Source: Dysidea avara (Eukaryota; Porifera; Demospongiae; Dictyoceratida; Dysideidae). From it: a stretch of 64,000 nucleotides of DNA. The number at the start of each line of letters is the position of its first letter. The first letter of the stretch is position 1. The stretch spans positions 434,001 to 498,000 of the forward strand of contig NC_089274.1 in NCBI RefSeq assembly GCF_963678975.1, in the 5' to 3' direction. Under the pieces are notes generated by a model. It made no database searches and was not told where the DNA came from. It worked only from the letters and a program-made list of their open reading frames with translations. Position numbers and translations under genes: made by a program. Below are positions 22,680-35,000 of the stretch, piece after piece.

Positions 22680-23532
22680 GTAGAAATAGCACTAGCACAA
22701 CCACGAGCATAGTGTCCAGGCTGGTTACATTTGTGGCAAATTATTTCTTGAGGTCGTTGTTGATAGTGCTGTTGTCGTTTCTGTTCATGGCTCCTCTCAC
22801 TCTCGGTAACTTTTCGTGTTTGACTTTGTTTTCCAGTTTCTCTAGCTTCTCCATCAATACTTCCAACATTGTTTTAATATGTTCTGTAATTTCACTACTG
22901 TTCTCCTGGATTGGGTGCCCTGATACTTCAATGTTGTCATGGCTTACAACAGGTGGTGTTCCAAGTAAATAGGACTCAAGTTCAAGGGCGGCTGTAACTG
23001 CTTCTGACACAGTTTTTGGGCGGCGTTGTCTTACTTCAAAAGCTATGCGAGGGTCTCTCAGTTGCTCTAGATAACAGTTCAACGCGATGTATTCCCTCGA
23101 TTTCTCTTGTAGTTCCGGGTAAGCTTTGTCTGCGAGCACACAAAGTTCATCAGCGAAATCACTCCAACTTTCTGTTAGTTTCTTTATCCGATTTTGAATT
23201 CTAATCTTGTACAATTCCTTCTTGGTGGATGGTTCGAAACCATCCACCAAACGTTCTTGAAGAACCTCCTTCGCCCGTTTGTAAGACTCAGCTTTGGCTC
23301 GACTAAGCGCCACACGTGCCTTTCCAGTTACACGCACGTGCATCCACTACAATCTTGTGATGTCATCCCACCCGTTGACAACTGCCACGCTTTCGAAGTG
23401 CTGGATCCACTCAGTAAAATCTTCGTCGCCAGTGAACACCTCAGGAAAAATAAATGGCCTTCCAAGTGGTTGAGTACTCTCATTTCCATGAGTAGAGTCG
23501 TTATTTTGCTGGCGGTCACGTTGCTCGCTCAT
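22680..23532 (-). pseudogene. gypsy gag with CCHC knuckle
   Basis: Start ATG at 23,532 (MSEQRDRQQN). A stop, TAG at 23,347-23,349, interrupts the capsid-like region between NGWDDITRL and WMHVRVTGKAR, which are in the same frame. The second part runs to 22,741 and ends in a coiled-coil-like MLEVLMEKLEKLENKV. The zinc knuckle CHKCNQPGHYARGC is encoded at about 22,730-22,690 in the pol frame, so a frame change lies between. Confidence 0.85.
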
Positions 23533-23720
23533 CCCTCACCACTGAATCGTGTGAAAGCTGTCTCTGAAAGAAGAAAACAAAAACAGCAAGCCACAGCGAT
23601 CTATGACTCGACCTTTCGGGGTACCGTTAAAAGACGATCGATGCCACGGTACCACAGCTTTTCCACTTCTGGTTAAGCCGCTGCTAAAGGCAGGAGTCTC
23701 AGTCTGGCGTGGCCCCGGCG

Positions 23721-23738
23721 ATCCTGCCGACTACGCCA
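23721..23738 (-). other. Primer-binding site complementary to tRNA-Ser
   Basis: One base inside the 5' LTR, the plus strand reads ATCCTGCCGACTACGCCA. This is what the last 18 nt of a eukaryotic tRNA-Ser look like (T-arm end, acceptor stem CGACTAC, discriminator G and CCA), as I remember it. The minus strand therefore offers an 18-nt primer-binding site. Confidence 0.7.
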
Positions 23739-23739
23739 A

Positions 23740-23927
23740 TGTAACACAGCACGTTTTCAAGCGAGCACTATGTGTTGAAGCTACCAACAAATCACTCTTC
23801 ACACCACAACTGACTGTACAAAGAAAACCAAACCTATATATACCTATTCGTGTTAACAGTTTTACAAAAGGTGTTGATTATACAAAAATATAAAATAAAC
23901 TTAGTGAGTTACATTCAATCTATTACA
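23740..23927 (-). repeat. 5' LTR of the gypsy element
   Basis: 188 bp, almost identical to the 3' LTR. Relative to it, this copy lacks 8 bp in the AAATAAACT...AGTGAG stretch and one C near the inner edge. On the minus strand it would carry the promoter. Inside it, an A/T-rich TTTATTTTATATTTTTG stretch could act as a TATA region. Confidence 0.88.
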
Positions 23928-24119
23928 ATTTTCTCTCAGTGCACTTTATTAAGCAGCATAATAGACGCCACAAAATTATTTAAGACGCTTAGACTACGCT
24001 GCTGTACAGAGGTACCAGTACTCCACGATAGGTCACAAGATCACGTCCATTCTTCATTCTATATATCGATCTATCGATCGAGACCACAATGACCATGCCC
24101 CTTTTACGCTAGCTCAAGT

Positions 24120-25272
24120 TGGTAGGCTGATTCAAGATACTCTAGTCTAACAATCGATCGAACTATATGACCTAGCCACCCGTCTTAACTCTGGAGAACA
24201 GGTCGATGTTCTTTTTCTAGACTTCTCAAGGGCCTTTGATAAAGTGCCTCACAATCGACTACTCCATAAACTGGACTACTATGGTATCCGTGGAACCTAC
24301 CTAGAGTGGATTAAGCAATTTCTAGTTGGTAGAACTCAACAAGTTGTTATTGAGAATAAGCTTAGTGACTTGACCCCAGTAACTTCTGGCATTCCTCACA
24401 AGGGTCGGTTCTAGGCCCTTTACTTTTCCTACTATTCATTAACGATCTACCTCGCAGCATTGACTCTGTAGTCAAGCTTTATGTTGATGATGTCCTGATG
24501 TATAGGAGCATCAAGGATCCTAGTGATCATCAAGCCCTGCAAAATGATCTAAACAAGCTAGCTCACTGGTCCACAATCTGGCAAATGCCTTTTAACTTAA
24601 CTAAAATGTGAATATCTCATAGTTACTAACAAGTCTTCCCCTCTCATATATCACTATAAGTTGAATGACTATGAAATACAGAGAGTATACAATCAGCAAA
24701 GTACCTTGGTCTAACAATCTCAGGTAACCTATCTTGGTCCACACATATATCAGGAATCATTGGCCAAGCATTCTGCCCTGTCATTTTTTCGAAGGAACTT
24801 TGGTCAGTGTACACAAACCATGGCCATCAAAACTAAATGCTATCAAACATATATCCGCCCCATCTGTGAATATGCCGCAGTCATCTGGTCACCCCACTTA
24901 CAGACTAACATCCACCAATTAGAGATGATTCAAAGGAAGGCTGCTAGGTTTGTGTTCAATGATTATTCTCGATATTCTAGTGTTACAACAATGTTAAATG
25001 AACTTGATTGGAAGTCATTAGAAAAACGAAGAGATGACTTATTCTTAGTTATGTATCATTAATCAGTATGTAGATATCCCTTATGATCATATCCTTCATA
25101 AAGTCCCAAGCACCACCCGTAGTAGTAGCAGGAAATACCTACATTTACCCTCAAGAATTGATTCCTACATGCAATCATTCTTCCCTAGAGCAATTAGACT
25201 ATGGAATCACCTACCTGATCACCTCATGGAAACTGATAATGTTGTTACTTTTAAATCTTTACTATTATAGAT
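24120..25272 (+). pseudogene. Decayed LINE reverse transcriptase
   Basis: Plus-strand fragments of a second non-LTR RT. Around 24,190-24,300: VLFLDFSRAFDKVPHNRLLHKL. Around 24,480: LYVDDV, which matches the Y-x-D-D motif. 24,830-25,060: TKCYQTYIRPICEYAAVIWSP and the QRKAARFVFNDYSRYSSVT thumb region. 25,080-25,270: SFFPRAIRLWNHLP and the C-terminus. At least four frame changes and stops; the 5' half is missing. Family differs from the minus-strand LINE at 16.2-18.3 kb. Confidence 0.85.
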
Positions 25273-25377
25273 ACATGTAATTAAGTTTATTAACGTTTAG
25301 TTTGTTAACTAATCATGTACATTATACTCGTGATTGAGGTTTGTACATTATACAATAATAATAATAATAACCATGAT

Positions 25378-25895
25378 CAGGGCCGCCCACAGGGGGGGGC
25401 AACTGGGGCATTTTGCCCCGGGCCCCAGCCTGAAAGGGGCCCCAGGAGGCCCCACGAAGGGCCCCCTGAATACCTGTTTAAAAGATCGATATACTCTAAT
25501 AGAGCAGTCAGATCTAAATACTCTAATAGAGCAGTCACAGTATTCTTCAGAGGAGCAGTGTAGCAAGCTTATAGATAAGGAGATATGGTTGGTGATGGGT
25601 AGTTATTGTCATTGCCAGCAGGTTGTGACCTTTTTTTTTTTTTTTTTTTTTTTTGGTCTTCACCTTACAACTTGGGTCAAGGGCCCCACTTTAACTCTTT
25701 GCATTGAGCTTCTCTTTGTTGAGGTCTGCAATTATGTGCATTCGCGGTGCCAGGTCCAGTTTGCGCTGTCCCATTGCTGAGGAACCGATTGCAGTGCAGG
25801 TCGCTGAGGCCCATATGTAAGATAATTTGTTTTTGTTTATTATAATTTGTTTTTGTTTATTATGTACTGTAAAAAAGATACCTTATTGTGATGCG

Positions 25896-25933
<38 letters not shown>

Positions 25934-25975
25934 AACTCTTTGCCCTGGGCCCCTTAATTTCTCTGGGCGGCCCTG
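25378..25975. mobile_element. hAT-type MITE with exact 8-bp duplication
   Basis: Ends CAGGGCCGCCCA and inverted TGGGCGGCCCTG, flanked by ACCATGAT at 25,370-25,377 and 25,976-25,983. A GGGGCAACTGGGGCATTTTGCCC block lies just inside the left end. The interior holds 22 T (25,631-25,654), about 36 A (25,895-25,930) and two copies of the dispersed CTAATAGAGCAGTCA motif. A smaller relative is at 29,944-30,135. Confidence 0.88.
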
Positions 25976-26021
25976 ACCATGATGACCACACCCCCTTTTG
26001 GGCGCGCACACACGACTCGAG

Positions 26022-26077
26022 ATATTCTAATACAGCAGTCACCCTAATAGAACAGTCACCCTAATAGAACAGTCACA
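26022..26077 (+). repeat. Triple array of the dispersed 20-bp motif
   Basis: GATATTCTAATACAGCAGTCAC followed by two copies of CCTAATAGAACAGTCAC with an 18-bp period. The same motif occurs singly or in pairs at many other places in both orientations (see findings). Confidence 0.8.
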
Positions 26078-26116
26078 TGTTTATAGCTGTATGCCTCAAC
26101 AAAAAGACTAAACAAA

Positions 26117-26395
26117 CTAGTATATTAAAATTTATAAAAGTGAAGTAGGGTTCCAAGCAATAAAAAGTAGTGAAACAAGAGAAGATTAATGGTAGCTATT
26201 ACAGCATAGCTCAGTGGGAAATCCCTACTTTGACATTGAACACAAAATAATTGTTATACCATGCCAAAGTAGGGATTTAACACTGAGCTATGCTATAATA
26301 GCTACCATTGTTCATCTCTTGTTTCACTAATTTTTATTGCTTGGAACCCTAGGCCTACTTCATTTTTTTAATTTATAATTTTTAATATACTAGTT
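26117..26395. mobile_element. Fold-back MITE, copy 3
   Basis: Arms begin AACTAGTATATTAAAATTTATAAAAGTGAAGTAGGG and end in the complement ...CCTACTTCATTTTTTTAA...ATACTAGTT. Inside, GTGAAACAAGAG and GCTATTACAGCATAGCTCAGTG are mirrored on the other arm, and a third inner pair, AAATCCCTACTTTGAC / CAAAGTAGGGATTT, closes the loop. This copy preserves the longest outer arms. Confidence 0.8.
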
Positions 26396-26477
26396 ACTTT
26401 TTATAATGTGTTATGGTAGTTGAAAATTACATTATTTTTGTGTATTTGTTTGTTAACTTCTTTTTTGTAAAATAATA

Positions 26478-27130
26478 TTATTATGACTGGTGACCCCACG
26501 CATACCGCATCAAAAGGAAGAAATGGTGCCGTGCGCCCCAGCTACCAATTATCACCTGAAAAGTGAAGTATCCATTACGCTTCGCTGTCAGCTATGTTCA
26601 ACCCGTTACACAGCATTACGAATTCGAAAAGTACCTCTGCAATCAAAGTAGTCACTATGAAAAAATACAGATGATTTCTGTTACGAAGGGAAACCATCAT
26701 TTGCTACCACCAAATCAACACTTTTCACATGAATGGGACACAAAGGAGGACACTGCTAAGTCCATGAAGAATGCATTGTACATACTGCGGTATGCCAAAA
26801 GGCACATGTCCAGCTGAAGCGACATTGAACAGTGAAAAAAATTAAGCCCATAGCCTTAGCCATTATAGAGTTACGCTTATCTGAAGGCATCAGTCAGTCA
26901 GTCAGGTACTCAGCAGAAAATTCCATTTAATAATTTTTTTAAAATTCCATAAAAACTTGAAGCGTTTCGGGTCAATATGAAGGCTTGTTTGGGCTTAGTT
27001 TTACCTAACCAATACTGTCTCATCGTTGTCGTCAGGGAAATGTAATGCTGGTTTTTAGGGTGATGGTTTCATGGGCCACACCCATACCTTTGTGGTCCCA
27101 ACTATACAGCACTATCGTACTGTATGCAAG
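26478..27130 (+). repeat. Interspersed repeat R1, copy 1
   Basis: From TTATGACTGGTGACCCC to CTTTGTGGTCCCAACTATACAG this region matches 50,172-50,610, with about 200 bp absent from the latter. A diverged copy is at 28,370-28,800, recognisable by TTACACAGCATTAC, GGGACACAAA.GAGGAC and TTTTGTGAAAAGG-type blocks. The frame at 26,563-26,817 is not conserved between copies, so I read this as non-coding, possibly SINE-like. Confidence 0.65.
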
Positions 27131-27287
27131 TATAAGGAATTTTAGAAAATGGTATGCATTAAATCCTTTGATCTTTGAGATCTTTAAAATCTCTAAGATA
27201 CCTCTGGAGAGGTTCTTCAAAATGAGACCTCCTTGAGGGAGTCGCCACCAAGCACACCTCACTGATGTGCTATGATGGGCAACACGA

Positions 27288-27645
27288 TCCCAAAAGTATT
27301 GATACCACCGATATGATACAATTCAAAATGAGTATCAATACTTGATACCAAAAGGGTCAATACTGATACAGGCAGCTCACATAATCAATCATTAAGTGAC
27401 TGTTATTAGGAACATCTTTAGATGGCACTGAGGGCGGAAGGGAATGCTATTGGGGCCAGATAGATGCTCGATCAAGCTACACTGTTTATAGTTATAACTA
27501 GCAATAACTTGTGTTGTATACCAAGATATTTCATTTCAGCAGCTTTGAACCTCATTGGTATTGTATTGTATCGTATCAATACTTTACAAGAAAGTATCAA
27601 ATATCGGATCGAATCAAAAAAAAATCCTAGTATCGCCCACTCTTA
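27288..27645. mobile_element. Probable MITE with GTATCAATAC repeats
   Basis: GGGCAACACGATCCCAAAAGTATTGATACC at the left is partly mirrored by GTATCAATACTTT...ATCCTAGTATCGCCCAC at the right. Internal ATTGATACC/GTATCAAT units recur. Target duplication not found, so boundaries are approximate. Followed by a short GGAGGCAGAGCAG inverted repeat at 27,648-27,675. Confidence 0.5.
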
Positions 27646-27679
27646 CTGCTCTGCCTCCCTCTAGGAGGCAGAGCAGATC

Positions 27680-29099
27680 AGTGAGCTGCTTCCTTTATAT
27701 ATATAAATAACAAAATGAAATGCAATTGTGGATTTACATTTCAGTCTGTACCCATGACTGAATTAGGGTTTAAATGCCGACTGGTATACCTTCAGGTTTC
27801 TGTTGTTTTGGTTTTAACGTATTAGAACTAAAATACTTTTATAGTCTTTTATAGTATAGTAATTTATTTTTAGTTCTAGTATACCAAAGCTAAATCAAAA
27901 TTATGAGGTGTTCTGGTAAACTAAACTAAAACTAACAGAGTTTTTGGTTTTAAAAAATCAGAACCTTGAGAATTTTTGTTTCAACAACTAAAAAATTTCT
28001 TGAACTTTTTTGGTTCTATTACTAGTACTATATCAAAAGGTTTTAGACAAAAGGAAACCTGACAGTGCATTCTAAAAGGCAAAGACTACTGCCAATTATC
28101 ACAAGTTCCTTATATTATGTCTGTAAGTGAAGTCATAAAAAATCTATACCTTATGTACTCATTGTAAGCTGTCAACAATACAAAATAAAACTCCTGGGTA
28201 CTAAAATTAATAACTAAAACACGTGCAAACTGGATATTAGAACTATAAATTGAGTATCAAAACTAGAACTAAACCAAAATGATTTTGCAATACTAAAACA
28301 ATACTACTGCAGGTGTATCCCTTAAAATTCATAATTCTCTATATCAATTACTGAATCGAAAGATAAGTGGCAATTACACTCACTTTTAGTTGAAGTTCAG
28401 TTGTTACACAGCATTACTAACAAAGTACAGTAGGAGAAACACCTCCACAGTCACCACAAAAAATATGGATGATTCCTGTTTACAAATGTAGGGATCCATC
28501 GAGCTACTGCAAATGGGACACAAAAGAGGACAAAGGTAAGTCCATGATGCGTGCACTGGACATACCCTGAAGGCACCTGTCAGGTCGAACAGTGAAAAAT
28601 CAAGCCCGTAGCCGTTGCTGTAATCTTGTCTGAAGGCATTTGTCTAGAAAATTCCACTGAATAAAAATTTTAAAAATTTCTGTAGCAACTTGACTTTTGG
28701 GCTTGACTCTATCTAACCAATAATGCCAAGGTGCCGTGAAGCTATTATGAGATTCAATACTTTTGTGAAAAGGTGCTACATAACCCTAATAATTCATACA
28801 GCTACAGTACTGTATGATGTAGATGAGATGGTTGAGCATAATACTTTGTGTGTACAGAAAAATTGACCGAAAGGAGTAAACAAAAAAAAAGGTTACTTCT
28901 CAAAATCGCAGTAAAGTGGCAGCCATACTTCAACAGGCACTGCTTGACAACAGACAACAATGCCATACAGTCAAAGAAAACAAAAAGTATCAATTACATT
29001 AGTGATATATAGGCCAGTCTTATATTTACACTACTTCATCTCAGACTCTTGAAATGTAGCTCATATATAGATGATAGTAATGATCAATAATATTTTGAA
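27680..29099. other. AT-rich non-coding DNA
   Basis: Downstream of the last exon of the minus-strand gene. It contains the diverged R1 repeat copy at about 28,370-28,800. No exon or RNA gene seen. Confidence 0.5.
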
Positions 29100-32000
29100 C
29101 TATCTAACAATTAAAGAATTAGATGCACTGTCACCATCCACAAATGAGTTCCTCCTGCCTTGTGGTGCAGCCTGCTGCAATATAATTGTTCTTCTCCTGT
29201 TGTTATCACAAGGTAATGTCGCTGATGTATCAGCCATCTAGCAGAATACCAATTAGCAATAAGCCACAAGTCACTTAGCCACACCCACCTTGCAGCAGCA
29301 ATCTAACTGGTTAGTTAAGTTAGTGCGCACAGCATTCAACTGGTGATGGTGGTAACCTGTTGACACCGTTGCACGTTTCCTGCAGCCATACAAATGATTA
29401 ACACTTCGTAACATCGTCTCTGATGCTTCTTGCATCACTTTCTACAACACATCACATCATCATGACATCACATGATCTAGAAATACTTACTGTGTAGCCA
29501 GGAGAGGCAGGTGTTTGGCACACATTTCTACGACGCTGAGAGTAGGCTGCCTTTTCCACCAGTCGTCTGAAGTCATCCTCCTTGACAGCAAAACATAACG
29601 TATTTCCTGTACCTATCAGCTCCTATCCCACCCCAGTATAAGGATTAAGTGGTAATAACAACTATAAGCCCCACTAATGTAACACAAATATCACTGTGCT
29701 CCTTTTTTGAGTTGTGTGGTCAGTCAGGAGACTTTAGAGAGGCTTGGAGGGTATGCCTGTAGTGGTATCATGGGCTGGTCCTAAGCAATTAGCCTGATAT
29801 GTACAGTCAGGCCCGAGGGGAGGGTGTATGAACACATCAGGCAAGCATGAGGTCACGTGAATGATGTCATACAAATGGCGTATTGCACAAGGTGACCAGC
29901 AGTCTATTTTTTTGTGCAGGTGTACTTGCCTGTTGATTATGGTTAGGATCACCGACAGGGGGCAACTGGGGCATTTTGCCCTGGGCCCCATGTTGTAAGG
30001 GACCCCAAGGGGGCCTCCAGGGGCCCCACAGCTACATTATCCACACATACAATAAAACGAATGTACAACAGTATAAATATTTTTAATTATAGGGGCCCTA
30101 CATTCCAAGCCCCATAAATTCTCTCGGCTGTCCTGGTTATGGTCTAGGGATATCACAGAAAAGTTCAGTTCAGCTGTTTCAAGACTTTTACTAAACACAT
30201 ACTAGGGATAAGTTTTATCGTAGAGTGGTTATTTTTGTGTTATCTGTAATGTGGGTGTGGTCTGTATTAAAACTGTGCCCGAAACACTAGTGAATACACT
30301 CTAGTGCTAGTATTTACCTTAAACTAACATTTCCCAACTTATATACAAGCATAACTGACTGGGTGTCCCCCCCCCCCCCCCCCCCCCCCCCCACACACAC
30401 GCACTACACTACACTACACACACACTACACTACACACACACACACACTACACAAGCACGCACACTACACACATGCTACACACACACACACACTACACACG
30501 CATGCACACTACACACACTTTAAAAAAAATGCCTATGGCAGCCGTACGAAGCACAACTATTGCCACCCAGTGAACCAGCACTGGGATGCCTGTGCACCAC
30601 TCAGGCACTTGAGCCTTGTGCAGGCAAATCCTCTTGGGGCAGGGCTAGTAACTCGCAGGAGGACTGTCCAGGTCTCACGGAGAGAGGTCGTGGAACCCAA
30701 GGTTCCACAACTACCTCAACACCGCTAAGCAAGACAAGGACAGTTGGGAATTTGCTTTCCCAGTTAATAACAGGTACCTAGCTGTAACCCCCCCCCCCCC
30801 CCCACACACACACACACACTAGTGATGTGCGATATGTGATTAATTTTTTTTATATCATGATATGATATAGAATCTTTATATTGTGATATAAGCCGAAGTA
30901 TAGATTTTAGCTATAATTAGAGAAAAATGTACCCAAGATGTCATTGTACACTGTACCTTTTGATAAAAGAACTTGCAATGTTGTATGCTAGTCATGTACC
31001 ATGTTGTATTGTACTTCTAGTACATCACTGCTACAAGTGTCATCGATGTAAATATATTGTGATATGTTGTGTGCAATAATCGTGATAGGAAAATAACCTA
31101 TACCGCACACAGTACACACACAACATACACACACGCGCACACACACACACAGAGGAGGGGGGGGAAGGTGAGTATTTGATGTTTTCAAATTCTCCACTTG
31201 ACAAGTGGTCAAACCTTCACACAGGAAACTCTTGCAGGAGGTGCATAAGGTCAAGCAAGTGCTAAAATTTTTAAACAGTTAAATGCTGAACAATTTTTAA
31301 GGCTCAAAATCAAATCAAACTATCTGGAAGGGTATAGTGGGGTATACCCTGGTAGTTATTGATGTGTACAAATTTGAAGTGATGAGTAACTAGCATGATA
31401 TAAGTGGCAGGTCTGCAATATCACTCTTTGTATTAAGTGACCAAGGATTTGCTGCAATAAAGAAATTGATAGATCACATGGCCTCACCTGATCTGATGTT
31501 ATGGAGTTATTAGTTGTCGGCTTGTTTACTAGTAGCAATGGTCGTCGATGATGACCAATTTTCTTTAGTTGGTCACATATCTCCTGAAATCTCACCATAT
31601 TTGCTCCCTATGCCAAGTATAAGTGCTGATTACAACAGAGTGTTAACTAATACACTATCATCCCCACAACTGTGCATTTGTGTGTAGTGTGTGTGTGTGT
31701 GTGTGTAATGTGTAGTGTGTGTGTGTGGTGTGTGTGTGTAATGTGTAGTGTGTGTGTGGTGTGTGTGTGTAATGTGTAGTGTGTGTGTGTGTAATGTATG
31801 TGCGTGTGTGTGGTGTGTGTGTGTGGTGTGTGTGGTGTGTGTGTGTGTGGTGTGTGTGTGTGTGTGTGTGTGGTATGTGTGTGTGTGTGTCTGTGTGCTT
31901 TTAGGGCATAGTAGAATAAGTATCATCACAGTTGTCAAAACAAAATAATCACTTTACTAGTGAGAAAAGATTTAATACTTGCAGCACTAAATGACTAAGG

Positions 32001-35000
32001 TATGTAAAACAAGTCTATATATCATCAGCTTTTCTCTTGATGGAGTCTGTATATAACGCATCATAGTCCAGTCTCTTTCATGAGCCACACCCACTTATGT
32101 GTACTGCCTGGTGAATGTGTCCTTGCCTATTTATCAGTGGGTGTACTTCAGTCTGTAGGTATGTACAAATCCATGTCTGTTGCTATCTGCAGGCTTACAT
32201 AGAGTCACGTATGAATTATAGTCTAGTTTTGAAGCAGGCCAGCTTCTTTTGCGAGCCACACCCACTTATTGAGAACATGTGATACTGTCTGCACACATAT
32301 ATGGGGCCAGGTTACTTTATCAGTAAGGTGCATTGAAGTTTGCATGAAGCCACACCCACTTATATAAAACGTGTTTTGCTGTCTTTACATGTAGTGGAAT
32401 CATAATTACTATTAACTTTCACATAACCACCCATTTACTCAACTCTCAAACGTATGGTAGTACTGGCTTAGTAGGCTTCCCCCCTGAAATGAATAGTGCC
32501 AGCGTTGTCGAACATCATCATAGTCACCTTTACGGAGTAGTCATAGTACGTCTAATACCATAGTCCAGCATTAAAAACAAGAAAACACGGTCAGATAAGG
32601 ATTTTTTTTTTTAATTGCGAAAACCCAATTTTTAGCCTGCCTGCCTGCCCACCCGCCCGCCTGTCCACAGTCACAAGGCTGGAGGCCAAATGAAGAGCAC
32701 AAACCACCATTTTAAGCCACAACAAACTCATTGGTGGTATGTGCCTTTTTGAGTGTCTGTATTCTGTGCTGTGCTTATCTTCAATTGTAACCTTGCACAG
32801 ATACAGTTATATACAATAACTTTTCCAAAACAGCTTTTTATTTACTTCAAATAGCCTGTTTCAAGTTATTGGTATTTAGTAGTTAAAATGCTCCACTATA
32901 CTGTACCTGTAATGCTGTAATGCTGTAGTGTCTGTATAATTTGATCTGTGTACAACATTTCTTGATGTAACAGATAAAATGCCAGAAATCTCCAGAGGGG
33001 AACAACACAAGAAAGTAGCATTGCATTGCCATCACAGATCTTGTAGCCATTAGGTACAGTATAGATTGTCCGTGAGATCAAAACTTCTATATATTTTATT
33101 CTGTACATCAGCATGAGTGTCTAAAATATGTACTTCACCAGTAATTACCACTTAGAAGCTGCACCACTGGAAACTATAGAGGCATCGACATAGTCAAACT
33201 TCACTGCATACATACTTCAAAACCAAACAATAAGAATACTTTTATTGTCTGAAACTGAAGCATTCTTAGTATTGTTGTATGGCTGTAATGTAAAGTAGAA
33301 TTTCAGGGGGTCTGGAAGTGCAACCCCCAGAAGCTGCAGGATTTTTGCAACTTGAAAATAGCCTAAAATTTATGTTTAAAATGTTCAAAACTTATTTTTC
33401 GGCAGGGGGATGCCCCCCCCCCCCTTAGAATCATCTATGCATGTACTGTAAAGTGTTGTACAGTTGATAAGGATTAATCAGAATACAGTGTCTGGTGGTG
33501 AACTACTGCACATATGTCCAGGAATCCACTGATATAGAATGTTTGGTTTCTTTGTGAAGCTTTTTGTCTATGTCGATGTCTCTATAGTATTCCAGTGGTG
33601 AAGCTTCTAAGTGTTACTGGTGAAATATAATTTGCTGATGTACAATGTGGTCTATATCTCATACTGTACCACCTAAACAGCTACAATATCTGTGGTGGAA
33701 AGGCAAGATTCTGGCACTTGTGATTTGATGAAGAATTACATTATTTAGTTACGGGATACTGTAAACCCCACATGTACACTATCAATCATTTTTCATGATT
33801 AGGGGTTTGATTTTTCTTAATGCATTGTTATCAAATATTTATGCATTCTTAACTTCTCATTAATCGACATGGAATTCAAATGTTGTTATGGAAACATGAG
33901 TTGTCCCCATGTCATTTAGTGAAAACTGTGAACCAAAAATCAGACCAATGAAGAACCATGAGAACTTACTAACAATTCTAAGGTTTGAAGAACATCACTT
34001 GTGAGGGACTGACAAGAGGATTTGTGAATAATGTGTATAGTTGCTGAAATATGACTACAATATGGCCTAAAGCAAGACACTGGCACAAAATTAATTTTTT
34101 AATTGATATCACAAGCACTAGAAACATTATTTCTAACAAATGGCTCCGTCAAGCCCTAGACAAGAAGCCAAGCTAGTAGTCTGTTATACAAAATGTTAAC
34201 AACTAGTTTGACAGTCCTGATTTTTGTTCAGGAAAAATTCGTCATTAGTCAGCAAAACTACGCATGCGTTAACAGGTGCACCAGTTGCTAAGTGTGTTGT
34301 ATCATAGATACTATACTAATAACACGGGATTGGAAGCTCCATTTGCAGACTCAATATAGCGTGTAAATTCCAAATAAGCACTCCTCGTAGTTTTGCGGAC
34401 TTGCCTTTCAGTTGGCGAAGGCTACAAAAGTCTGGTTATTTCAATACCAACTTCAGCTAACTGCGTGTTTATACTGCAGATCGCTCTGGATGAGATCGCT
34501 TCAGTGCAATCCAGATCAATTTTTGAGCCCAGTTTATACTACGAAGACGAGCCCGCTCCAATCTGTAAAAAACATAAACCCACAATCATAATTTGCATCG
34601 AAGTAAAGGTTGTTGATGGAGTTAAAAAGGATTTGTGCTCTCTGAATTGCCAGGTTAGTAGGCATGATAAAGTCTTAAGTGTTGGCCTCGGTGTTGGCGA
34701 CTACTCTCAACTCCATGTAGCTAGTGAACTATTTGATTCGCATGCATACATGTTTGCTTTGAGCCCTTGTGTTGTTCTTGAAGCTGTCTTTCCATATTGT
34801 CACCTAAATACTTCACTGTTGCTTCATTTCATCATTACAGTTGCCATTTTAGCTGTAACTGTCCGTACTTTTATTCCGTTTGTTAGAGTTAAATCAAACT
34901 GCAAGGGCACGACTGTTTACACGCAGATGTGAGTCGCATTGAATCGAACTGGACCACCTCAGGTAGGTAGCCCCATTCGAATTTGCATGGCTCGATTCGG

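Larger units (their letters stand above)
18598..23927 (-). mobile_element. Ty3/gypsy LTR retrotransposon, nearly complete but broken
   Basis: Two LTRs flank gag and pol on the minus strand. The LTRs (18,598-18,794 and 23,740-23,927) differ by one substitution, a 1-bp and an 8-bp indel, so insertion was recent. Target duplication is ATTTT/ATTTT if the LTR edge is set at 18,599 (ATTT at 18,598). Order PR-RT-RNaseH-IN marks Ty3/gypsy. Four lesions or frame changes are visible: a TAG in gag (23,347-23,349), a frame change between gag and the zinc knuckle (about 22,741), a frame change after the RNase H region (about 20,175) and a TGA in the integrase zinc domain (20,067-20,069). The gag-pol change may be natural; the others look like decay. 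Confidence 0.92.

Noticed and set aside
22690..22741. Programmed frameshift between gag and pol
   Set aside because: Possible, but I see no clear slippery heptamer with certainty, and the copy carries other lesions, so plain decay cannot be excluded.
26563..26817. 84-codon open frame in repeat R1
   Set aside because: The other copies at 28.4 kb and 50.2 kb do not preserve the frame.
31630..31948. His/Thr or Val/Cys-rich open frames
   Set aside because: They are translations of (GT)n and (CA)n microsatellites.
34393..34932. 179-codon open frame
   Set aside because: It spans a probable MITE boundary, has no recognisable domain and no splice context; the length is plausible by chance in a repeat.
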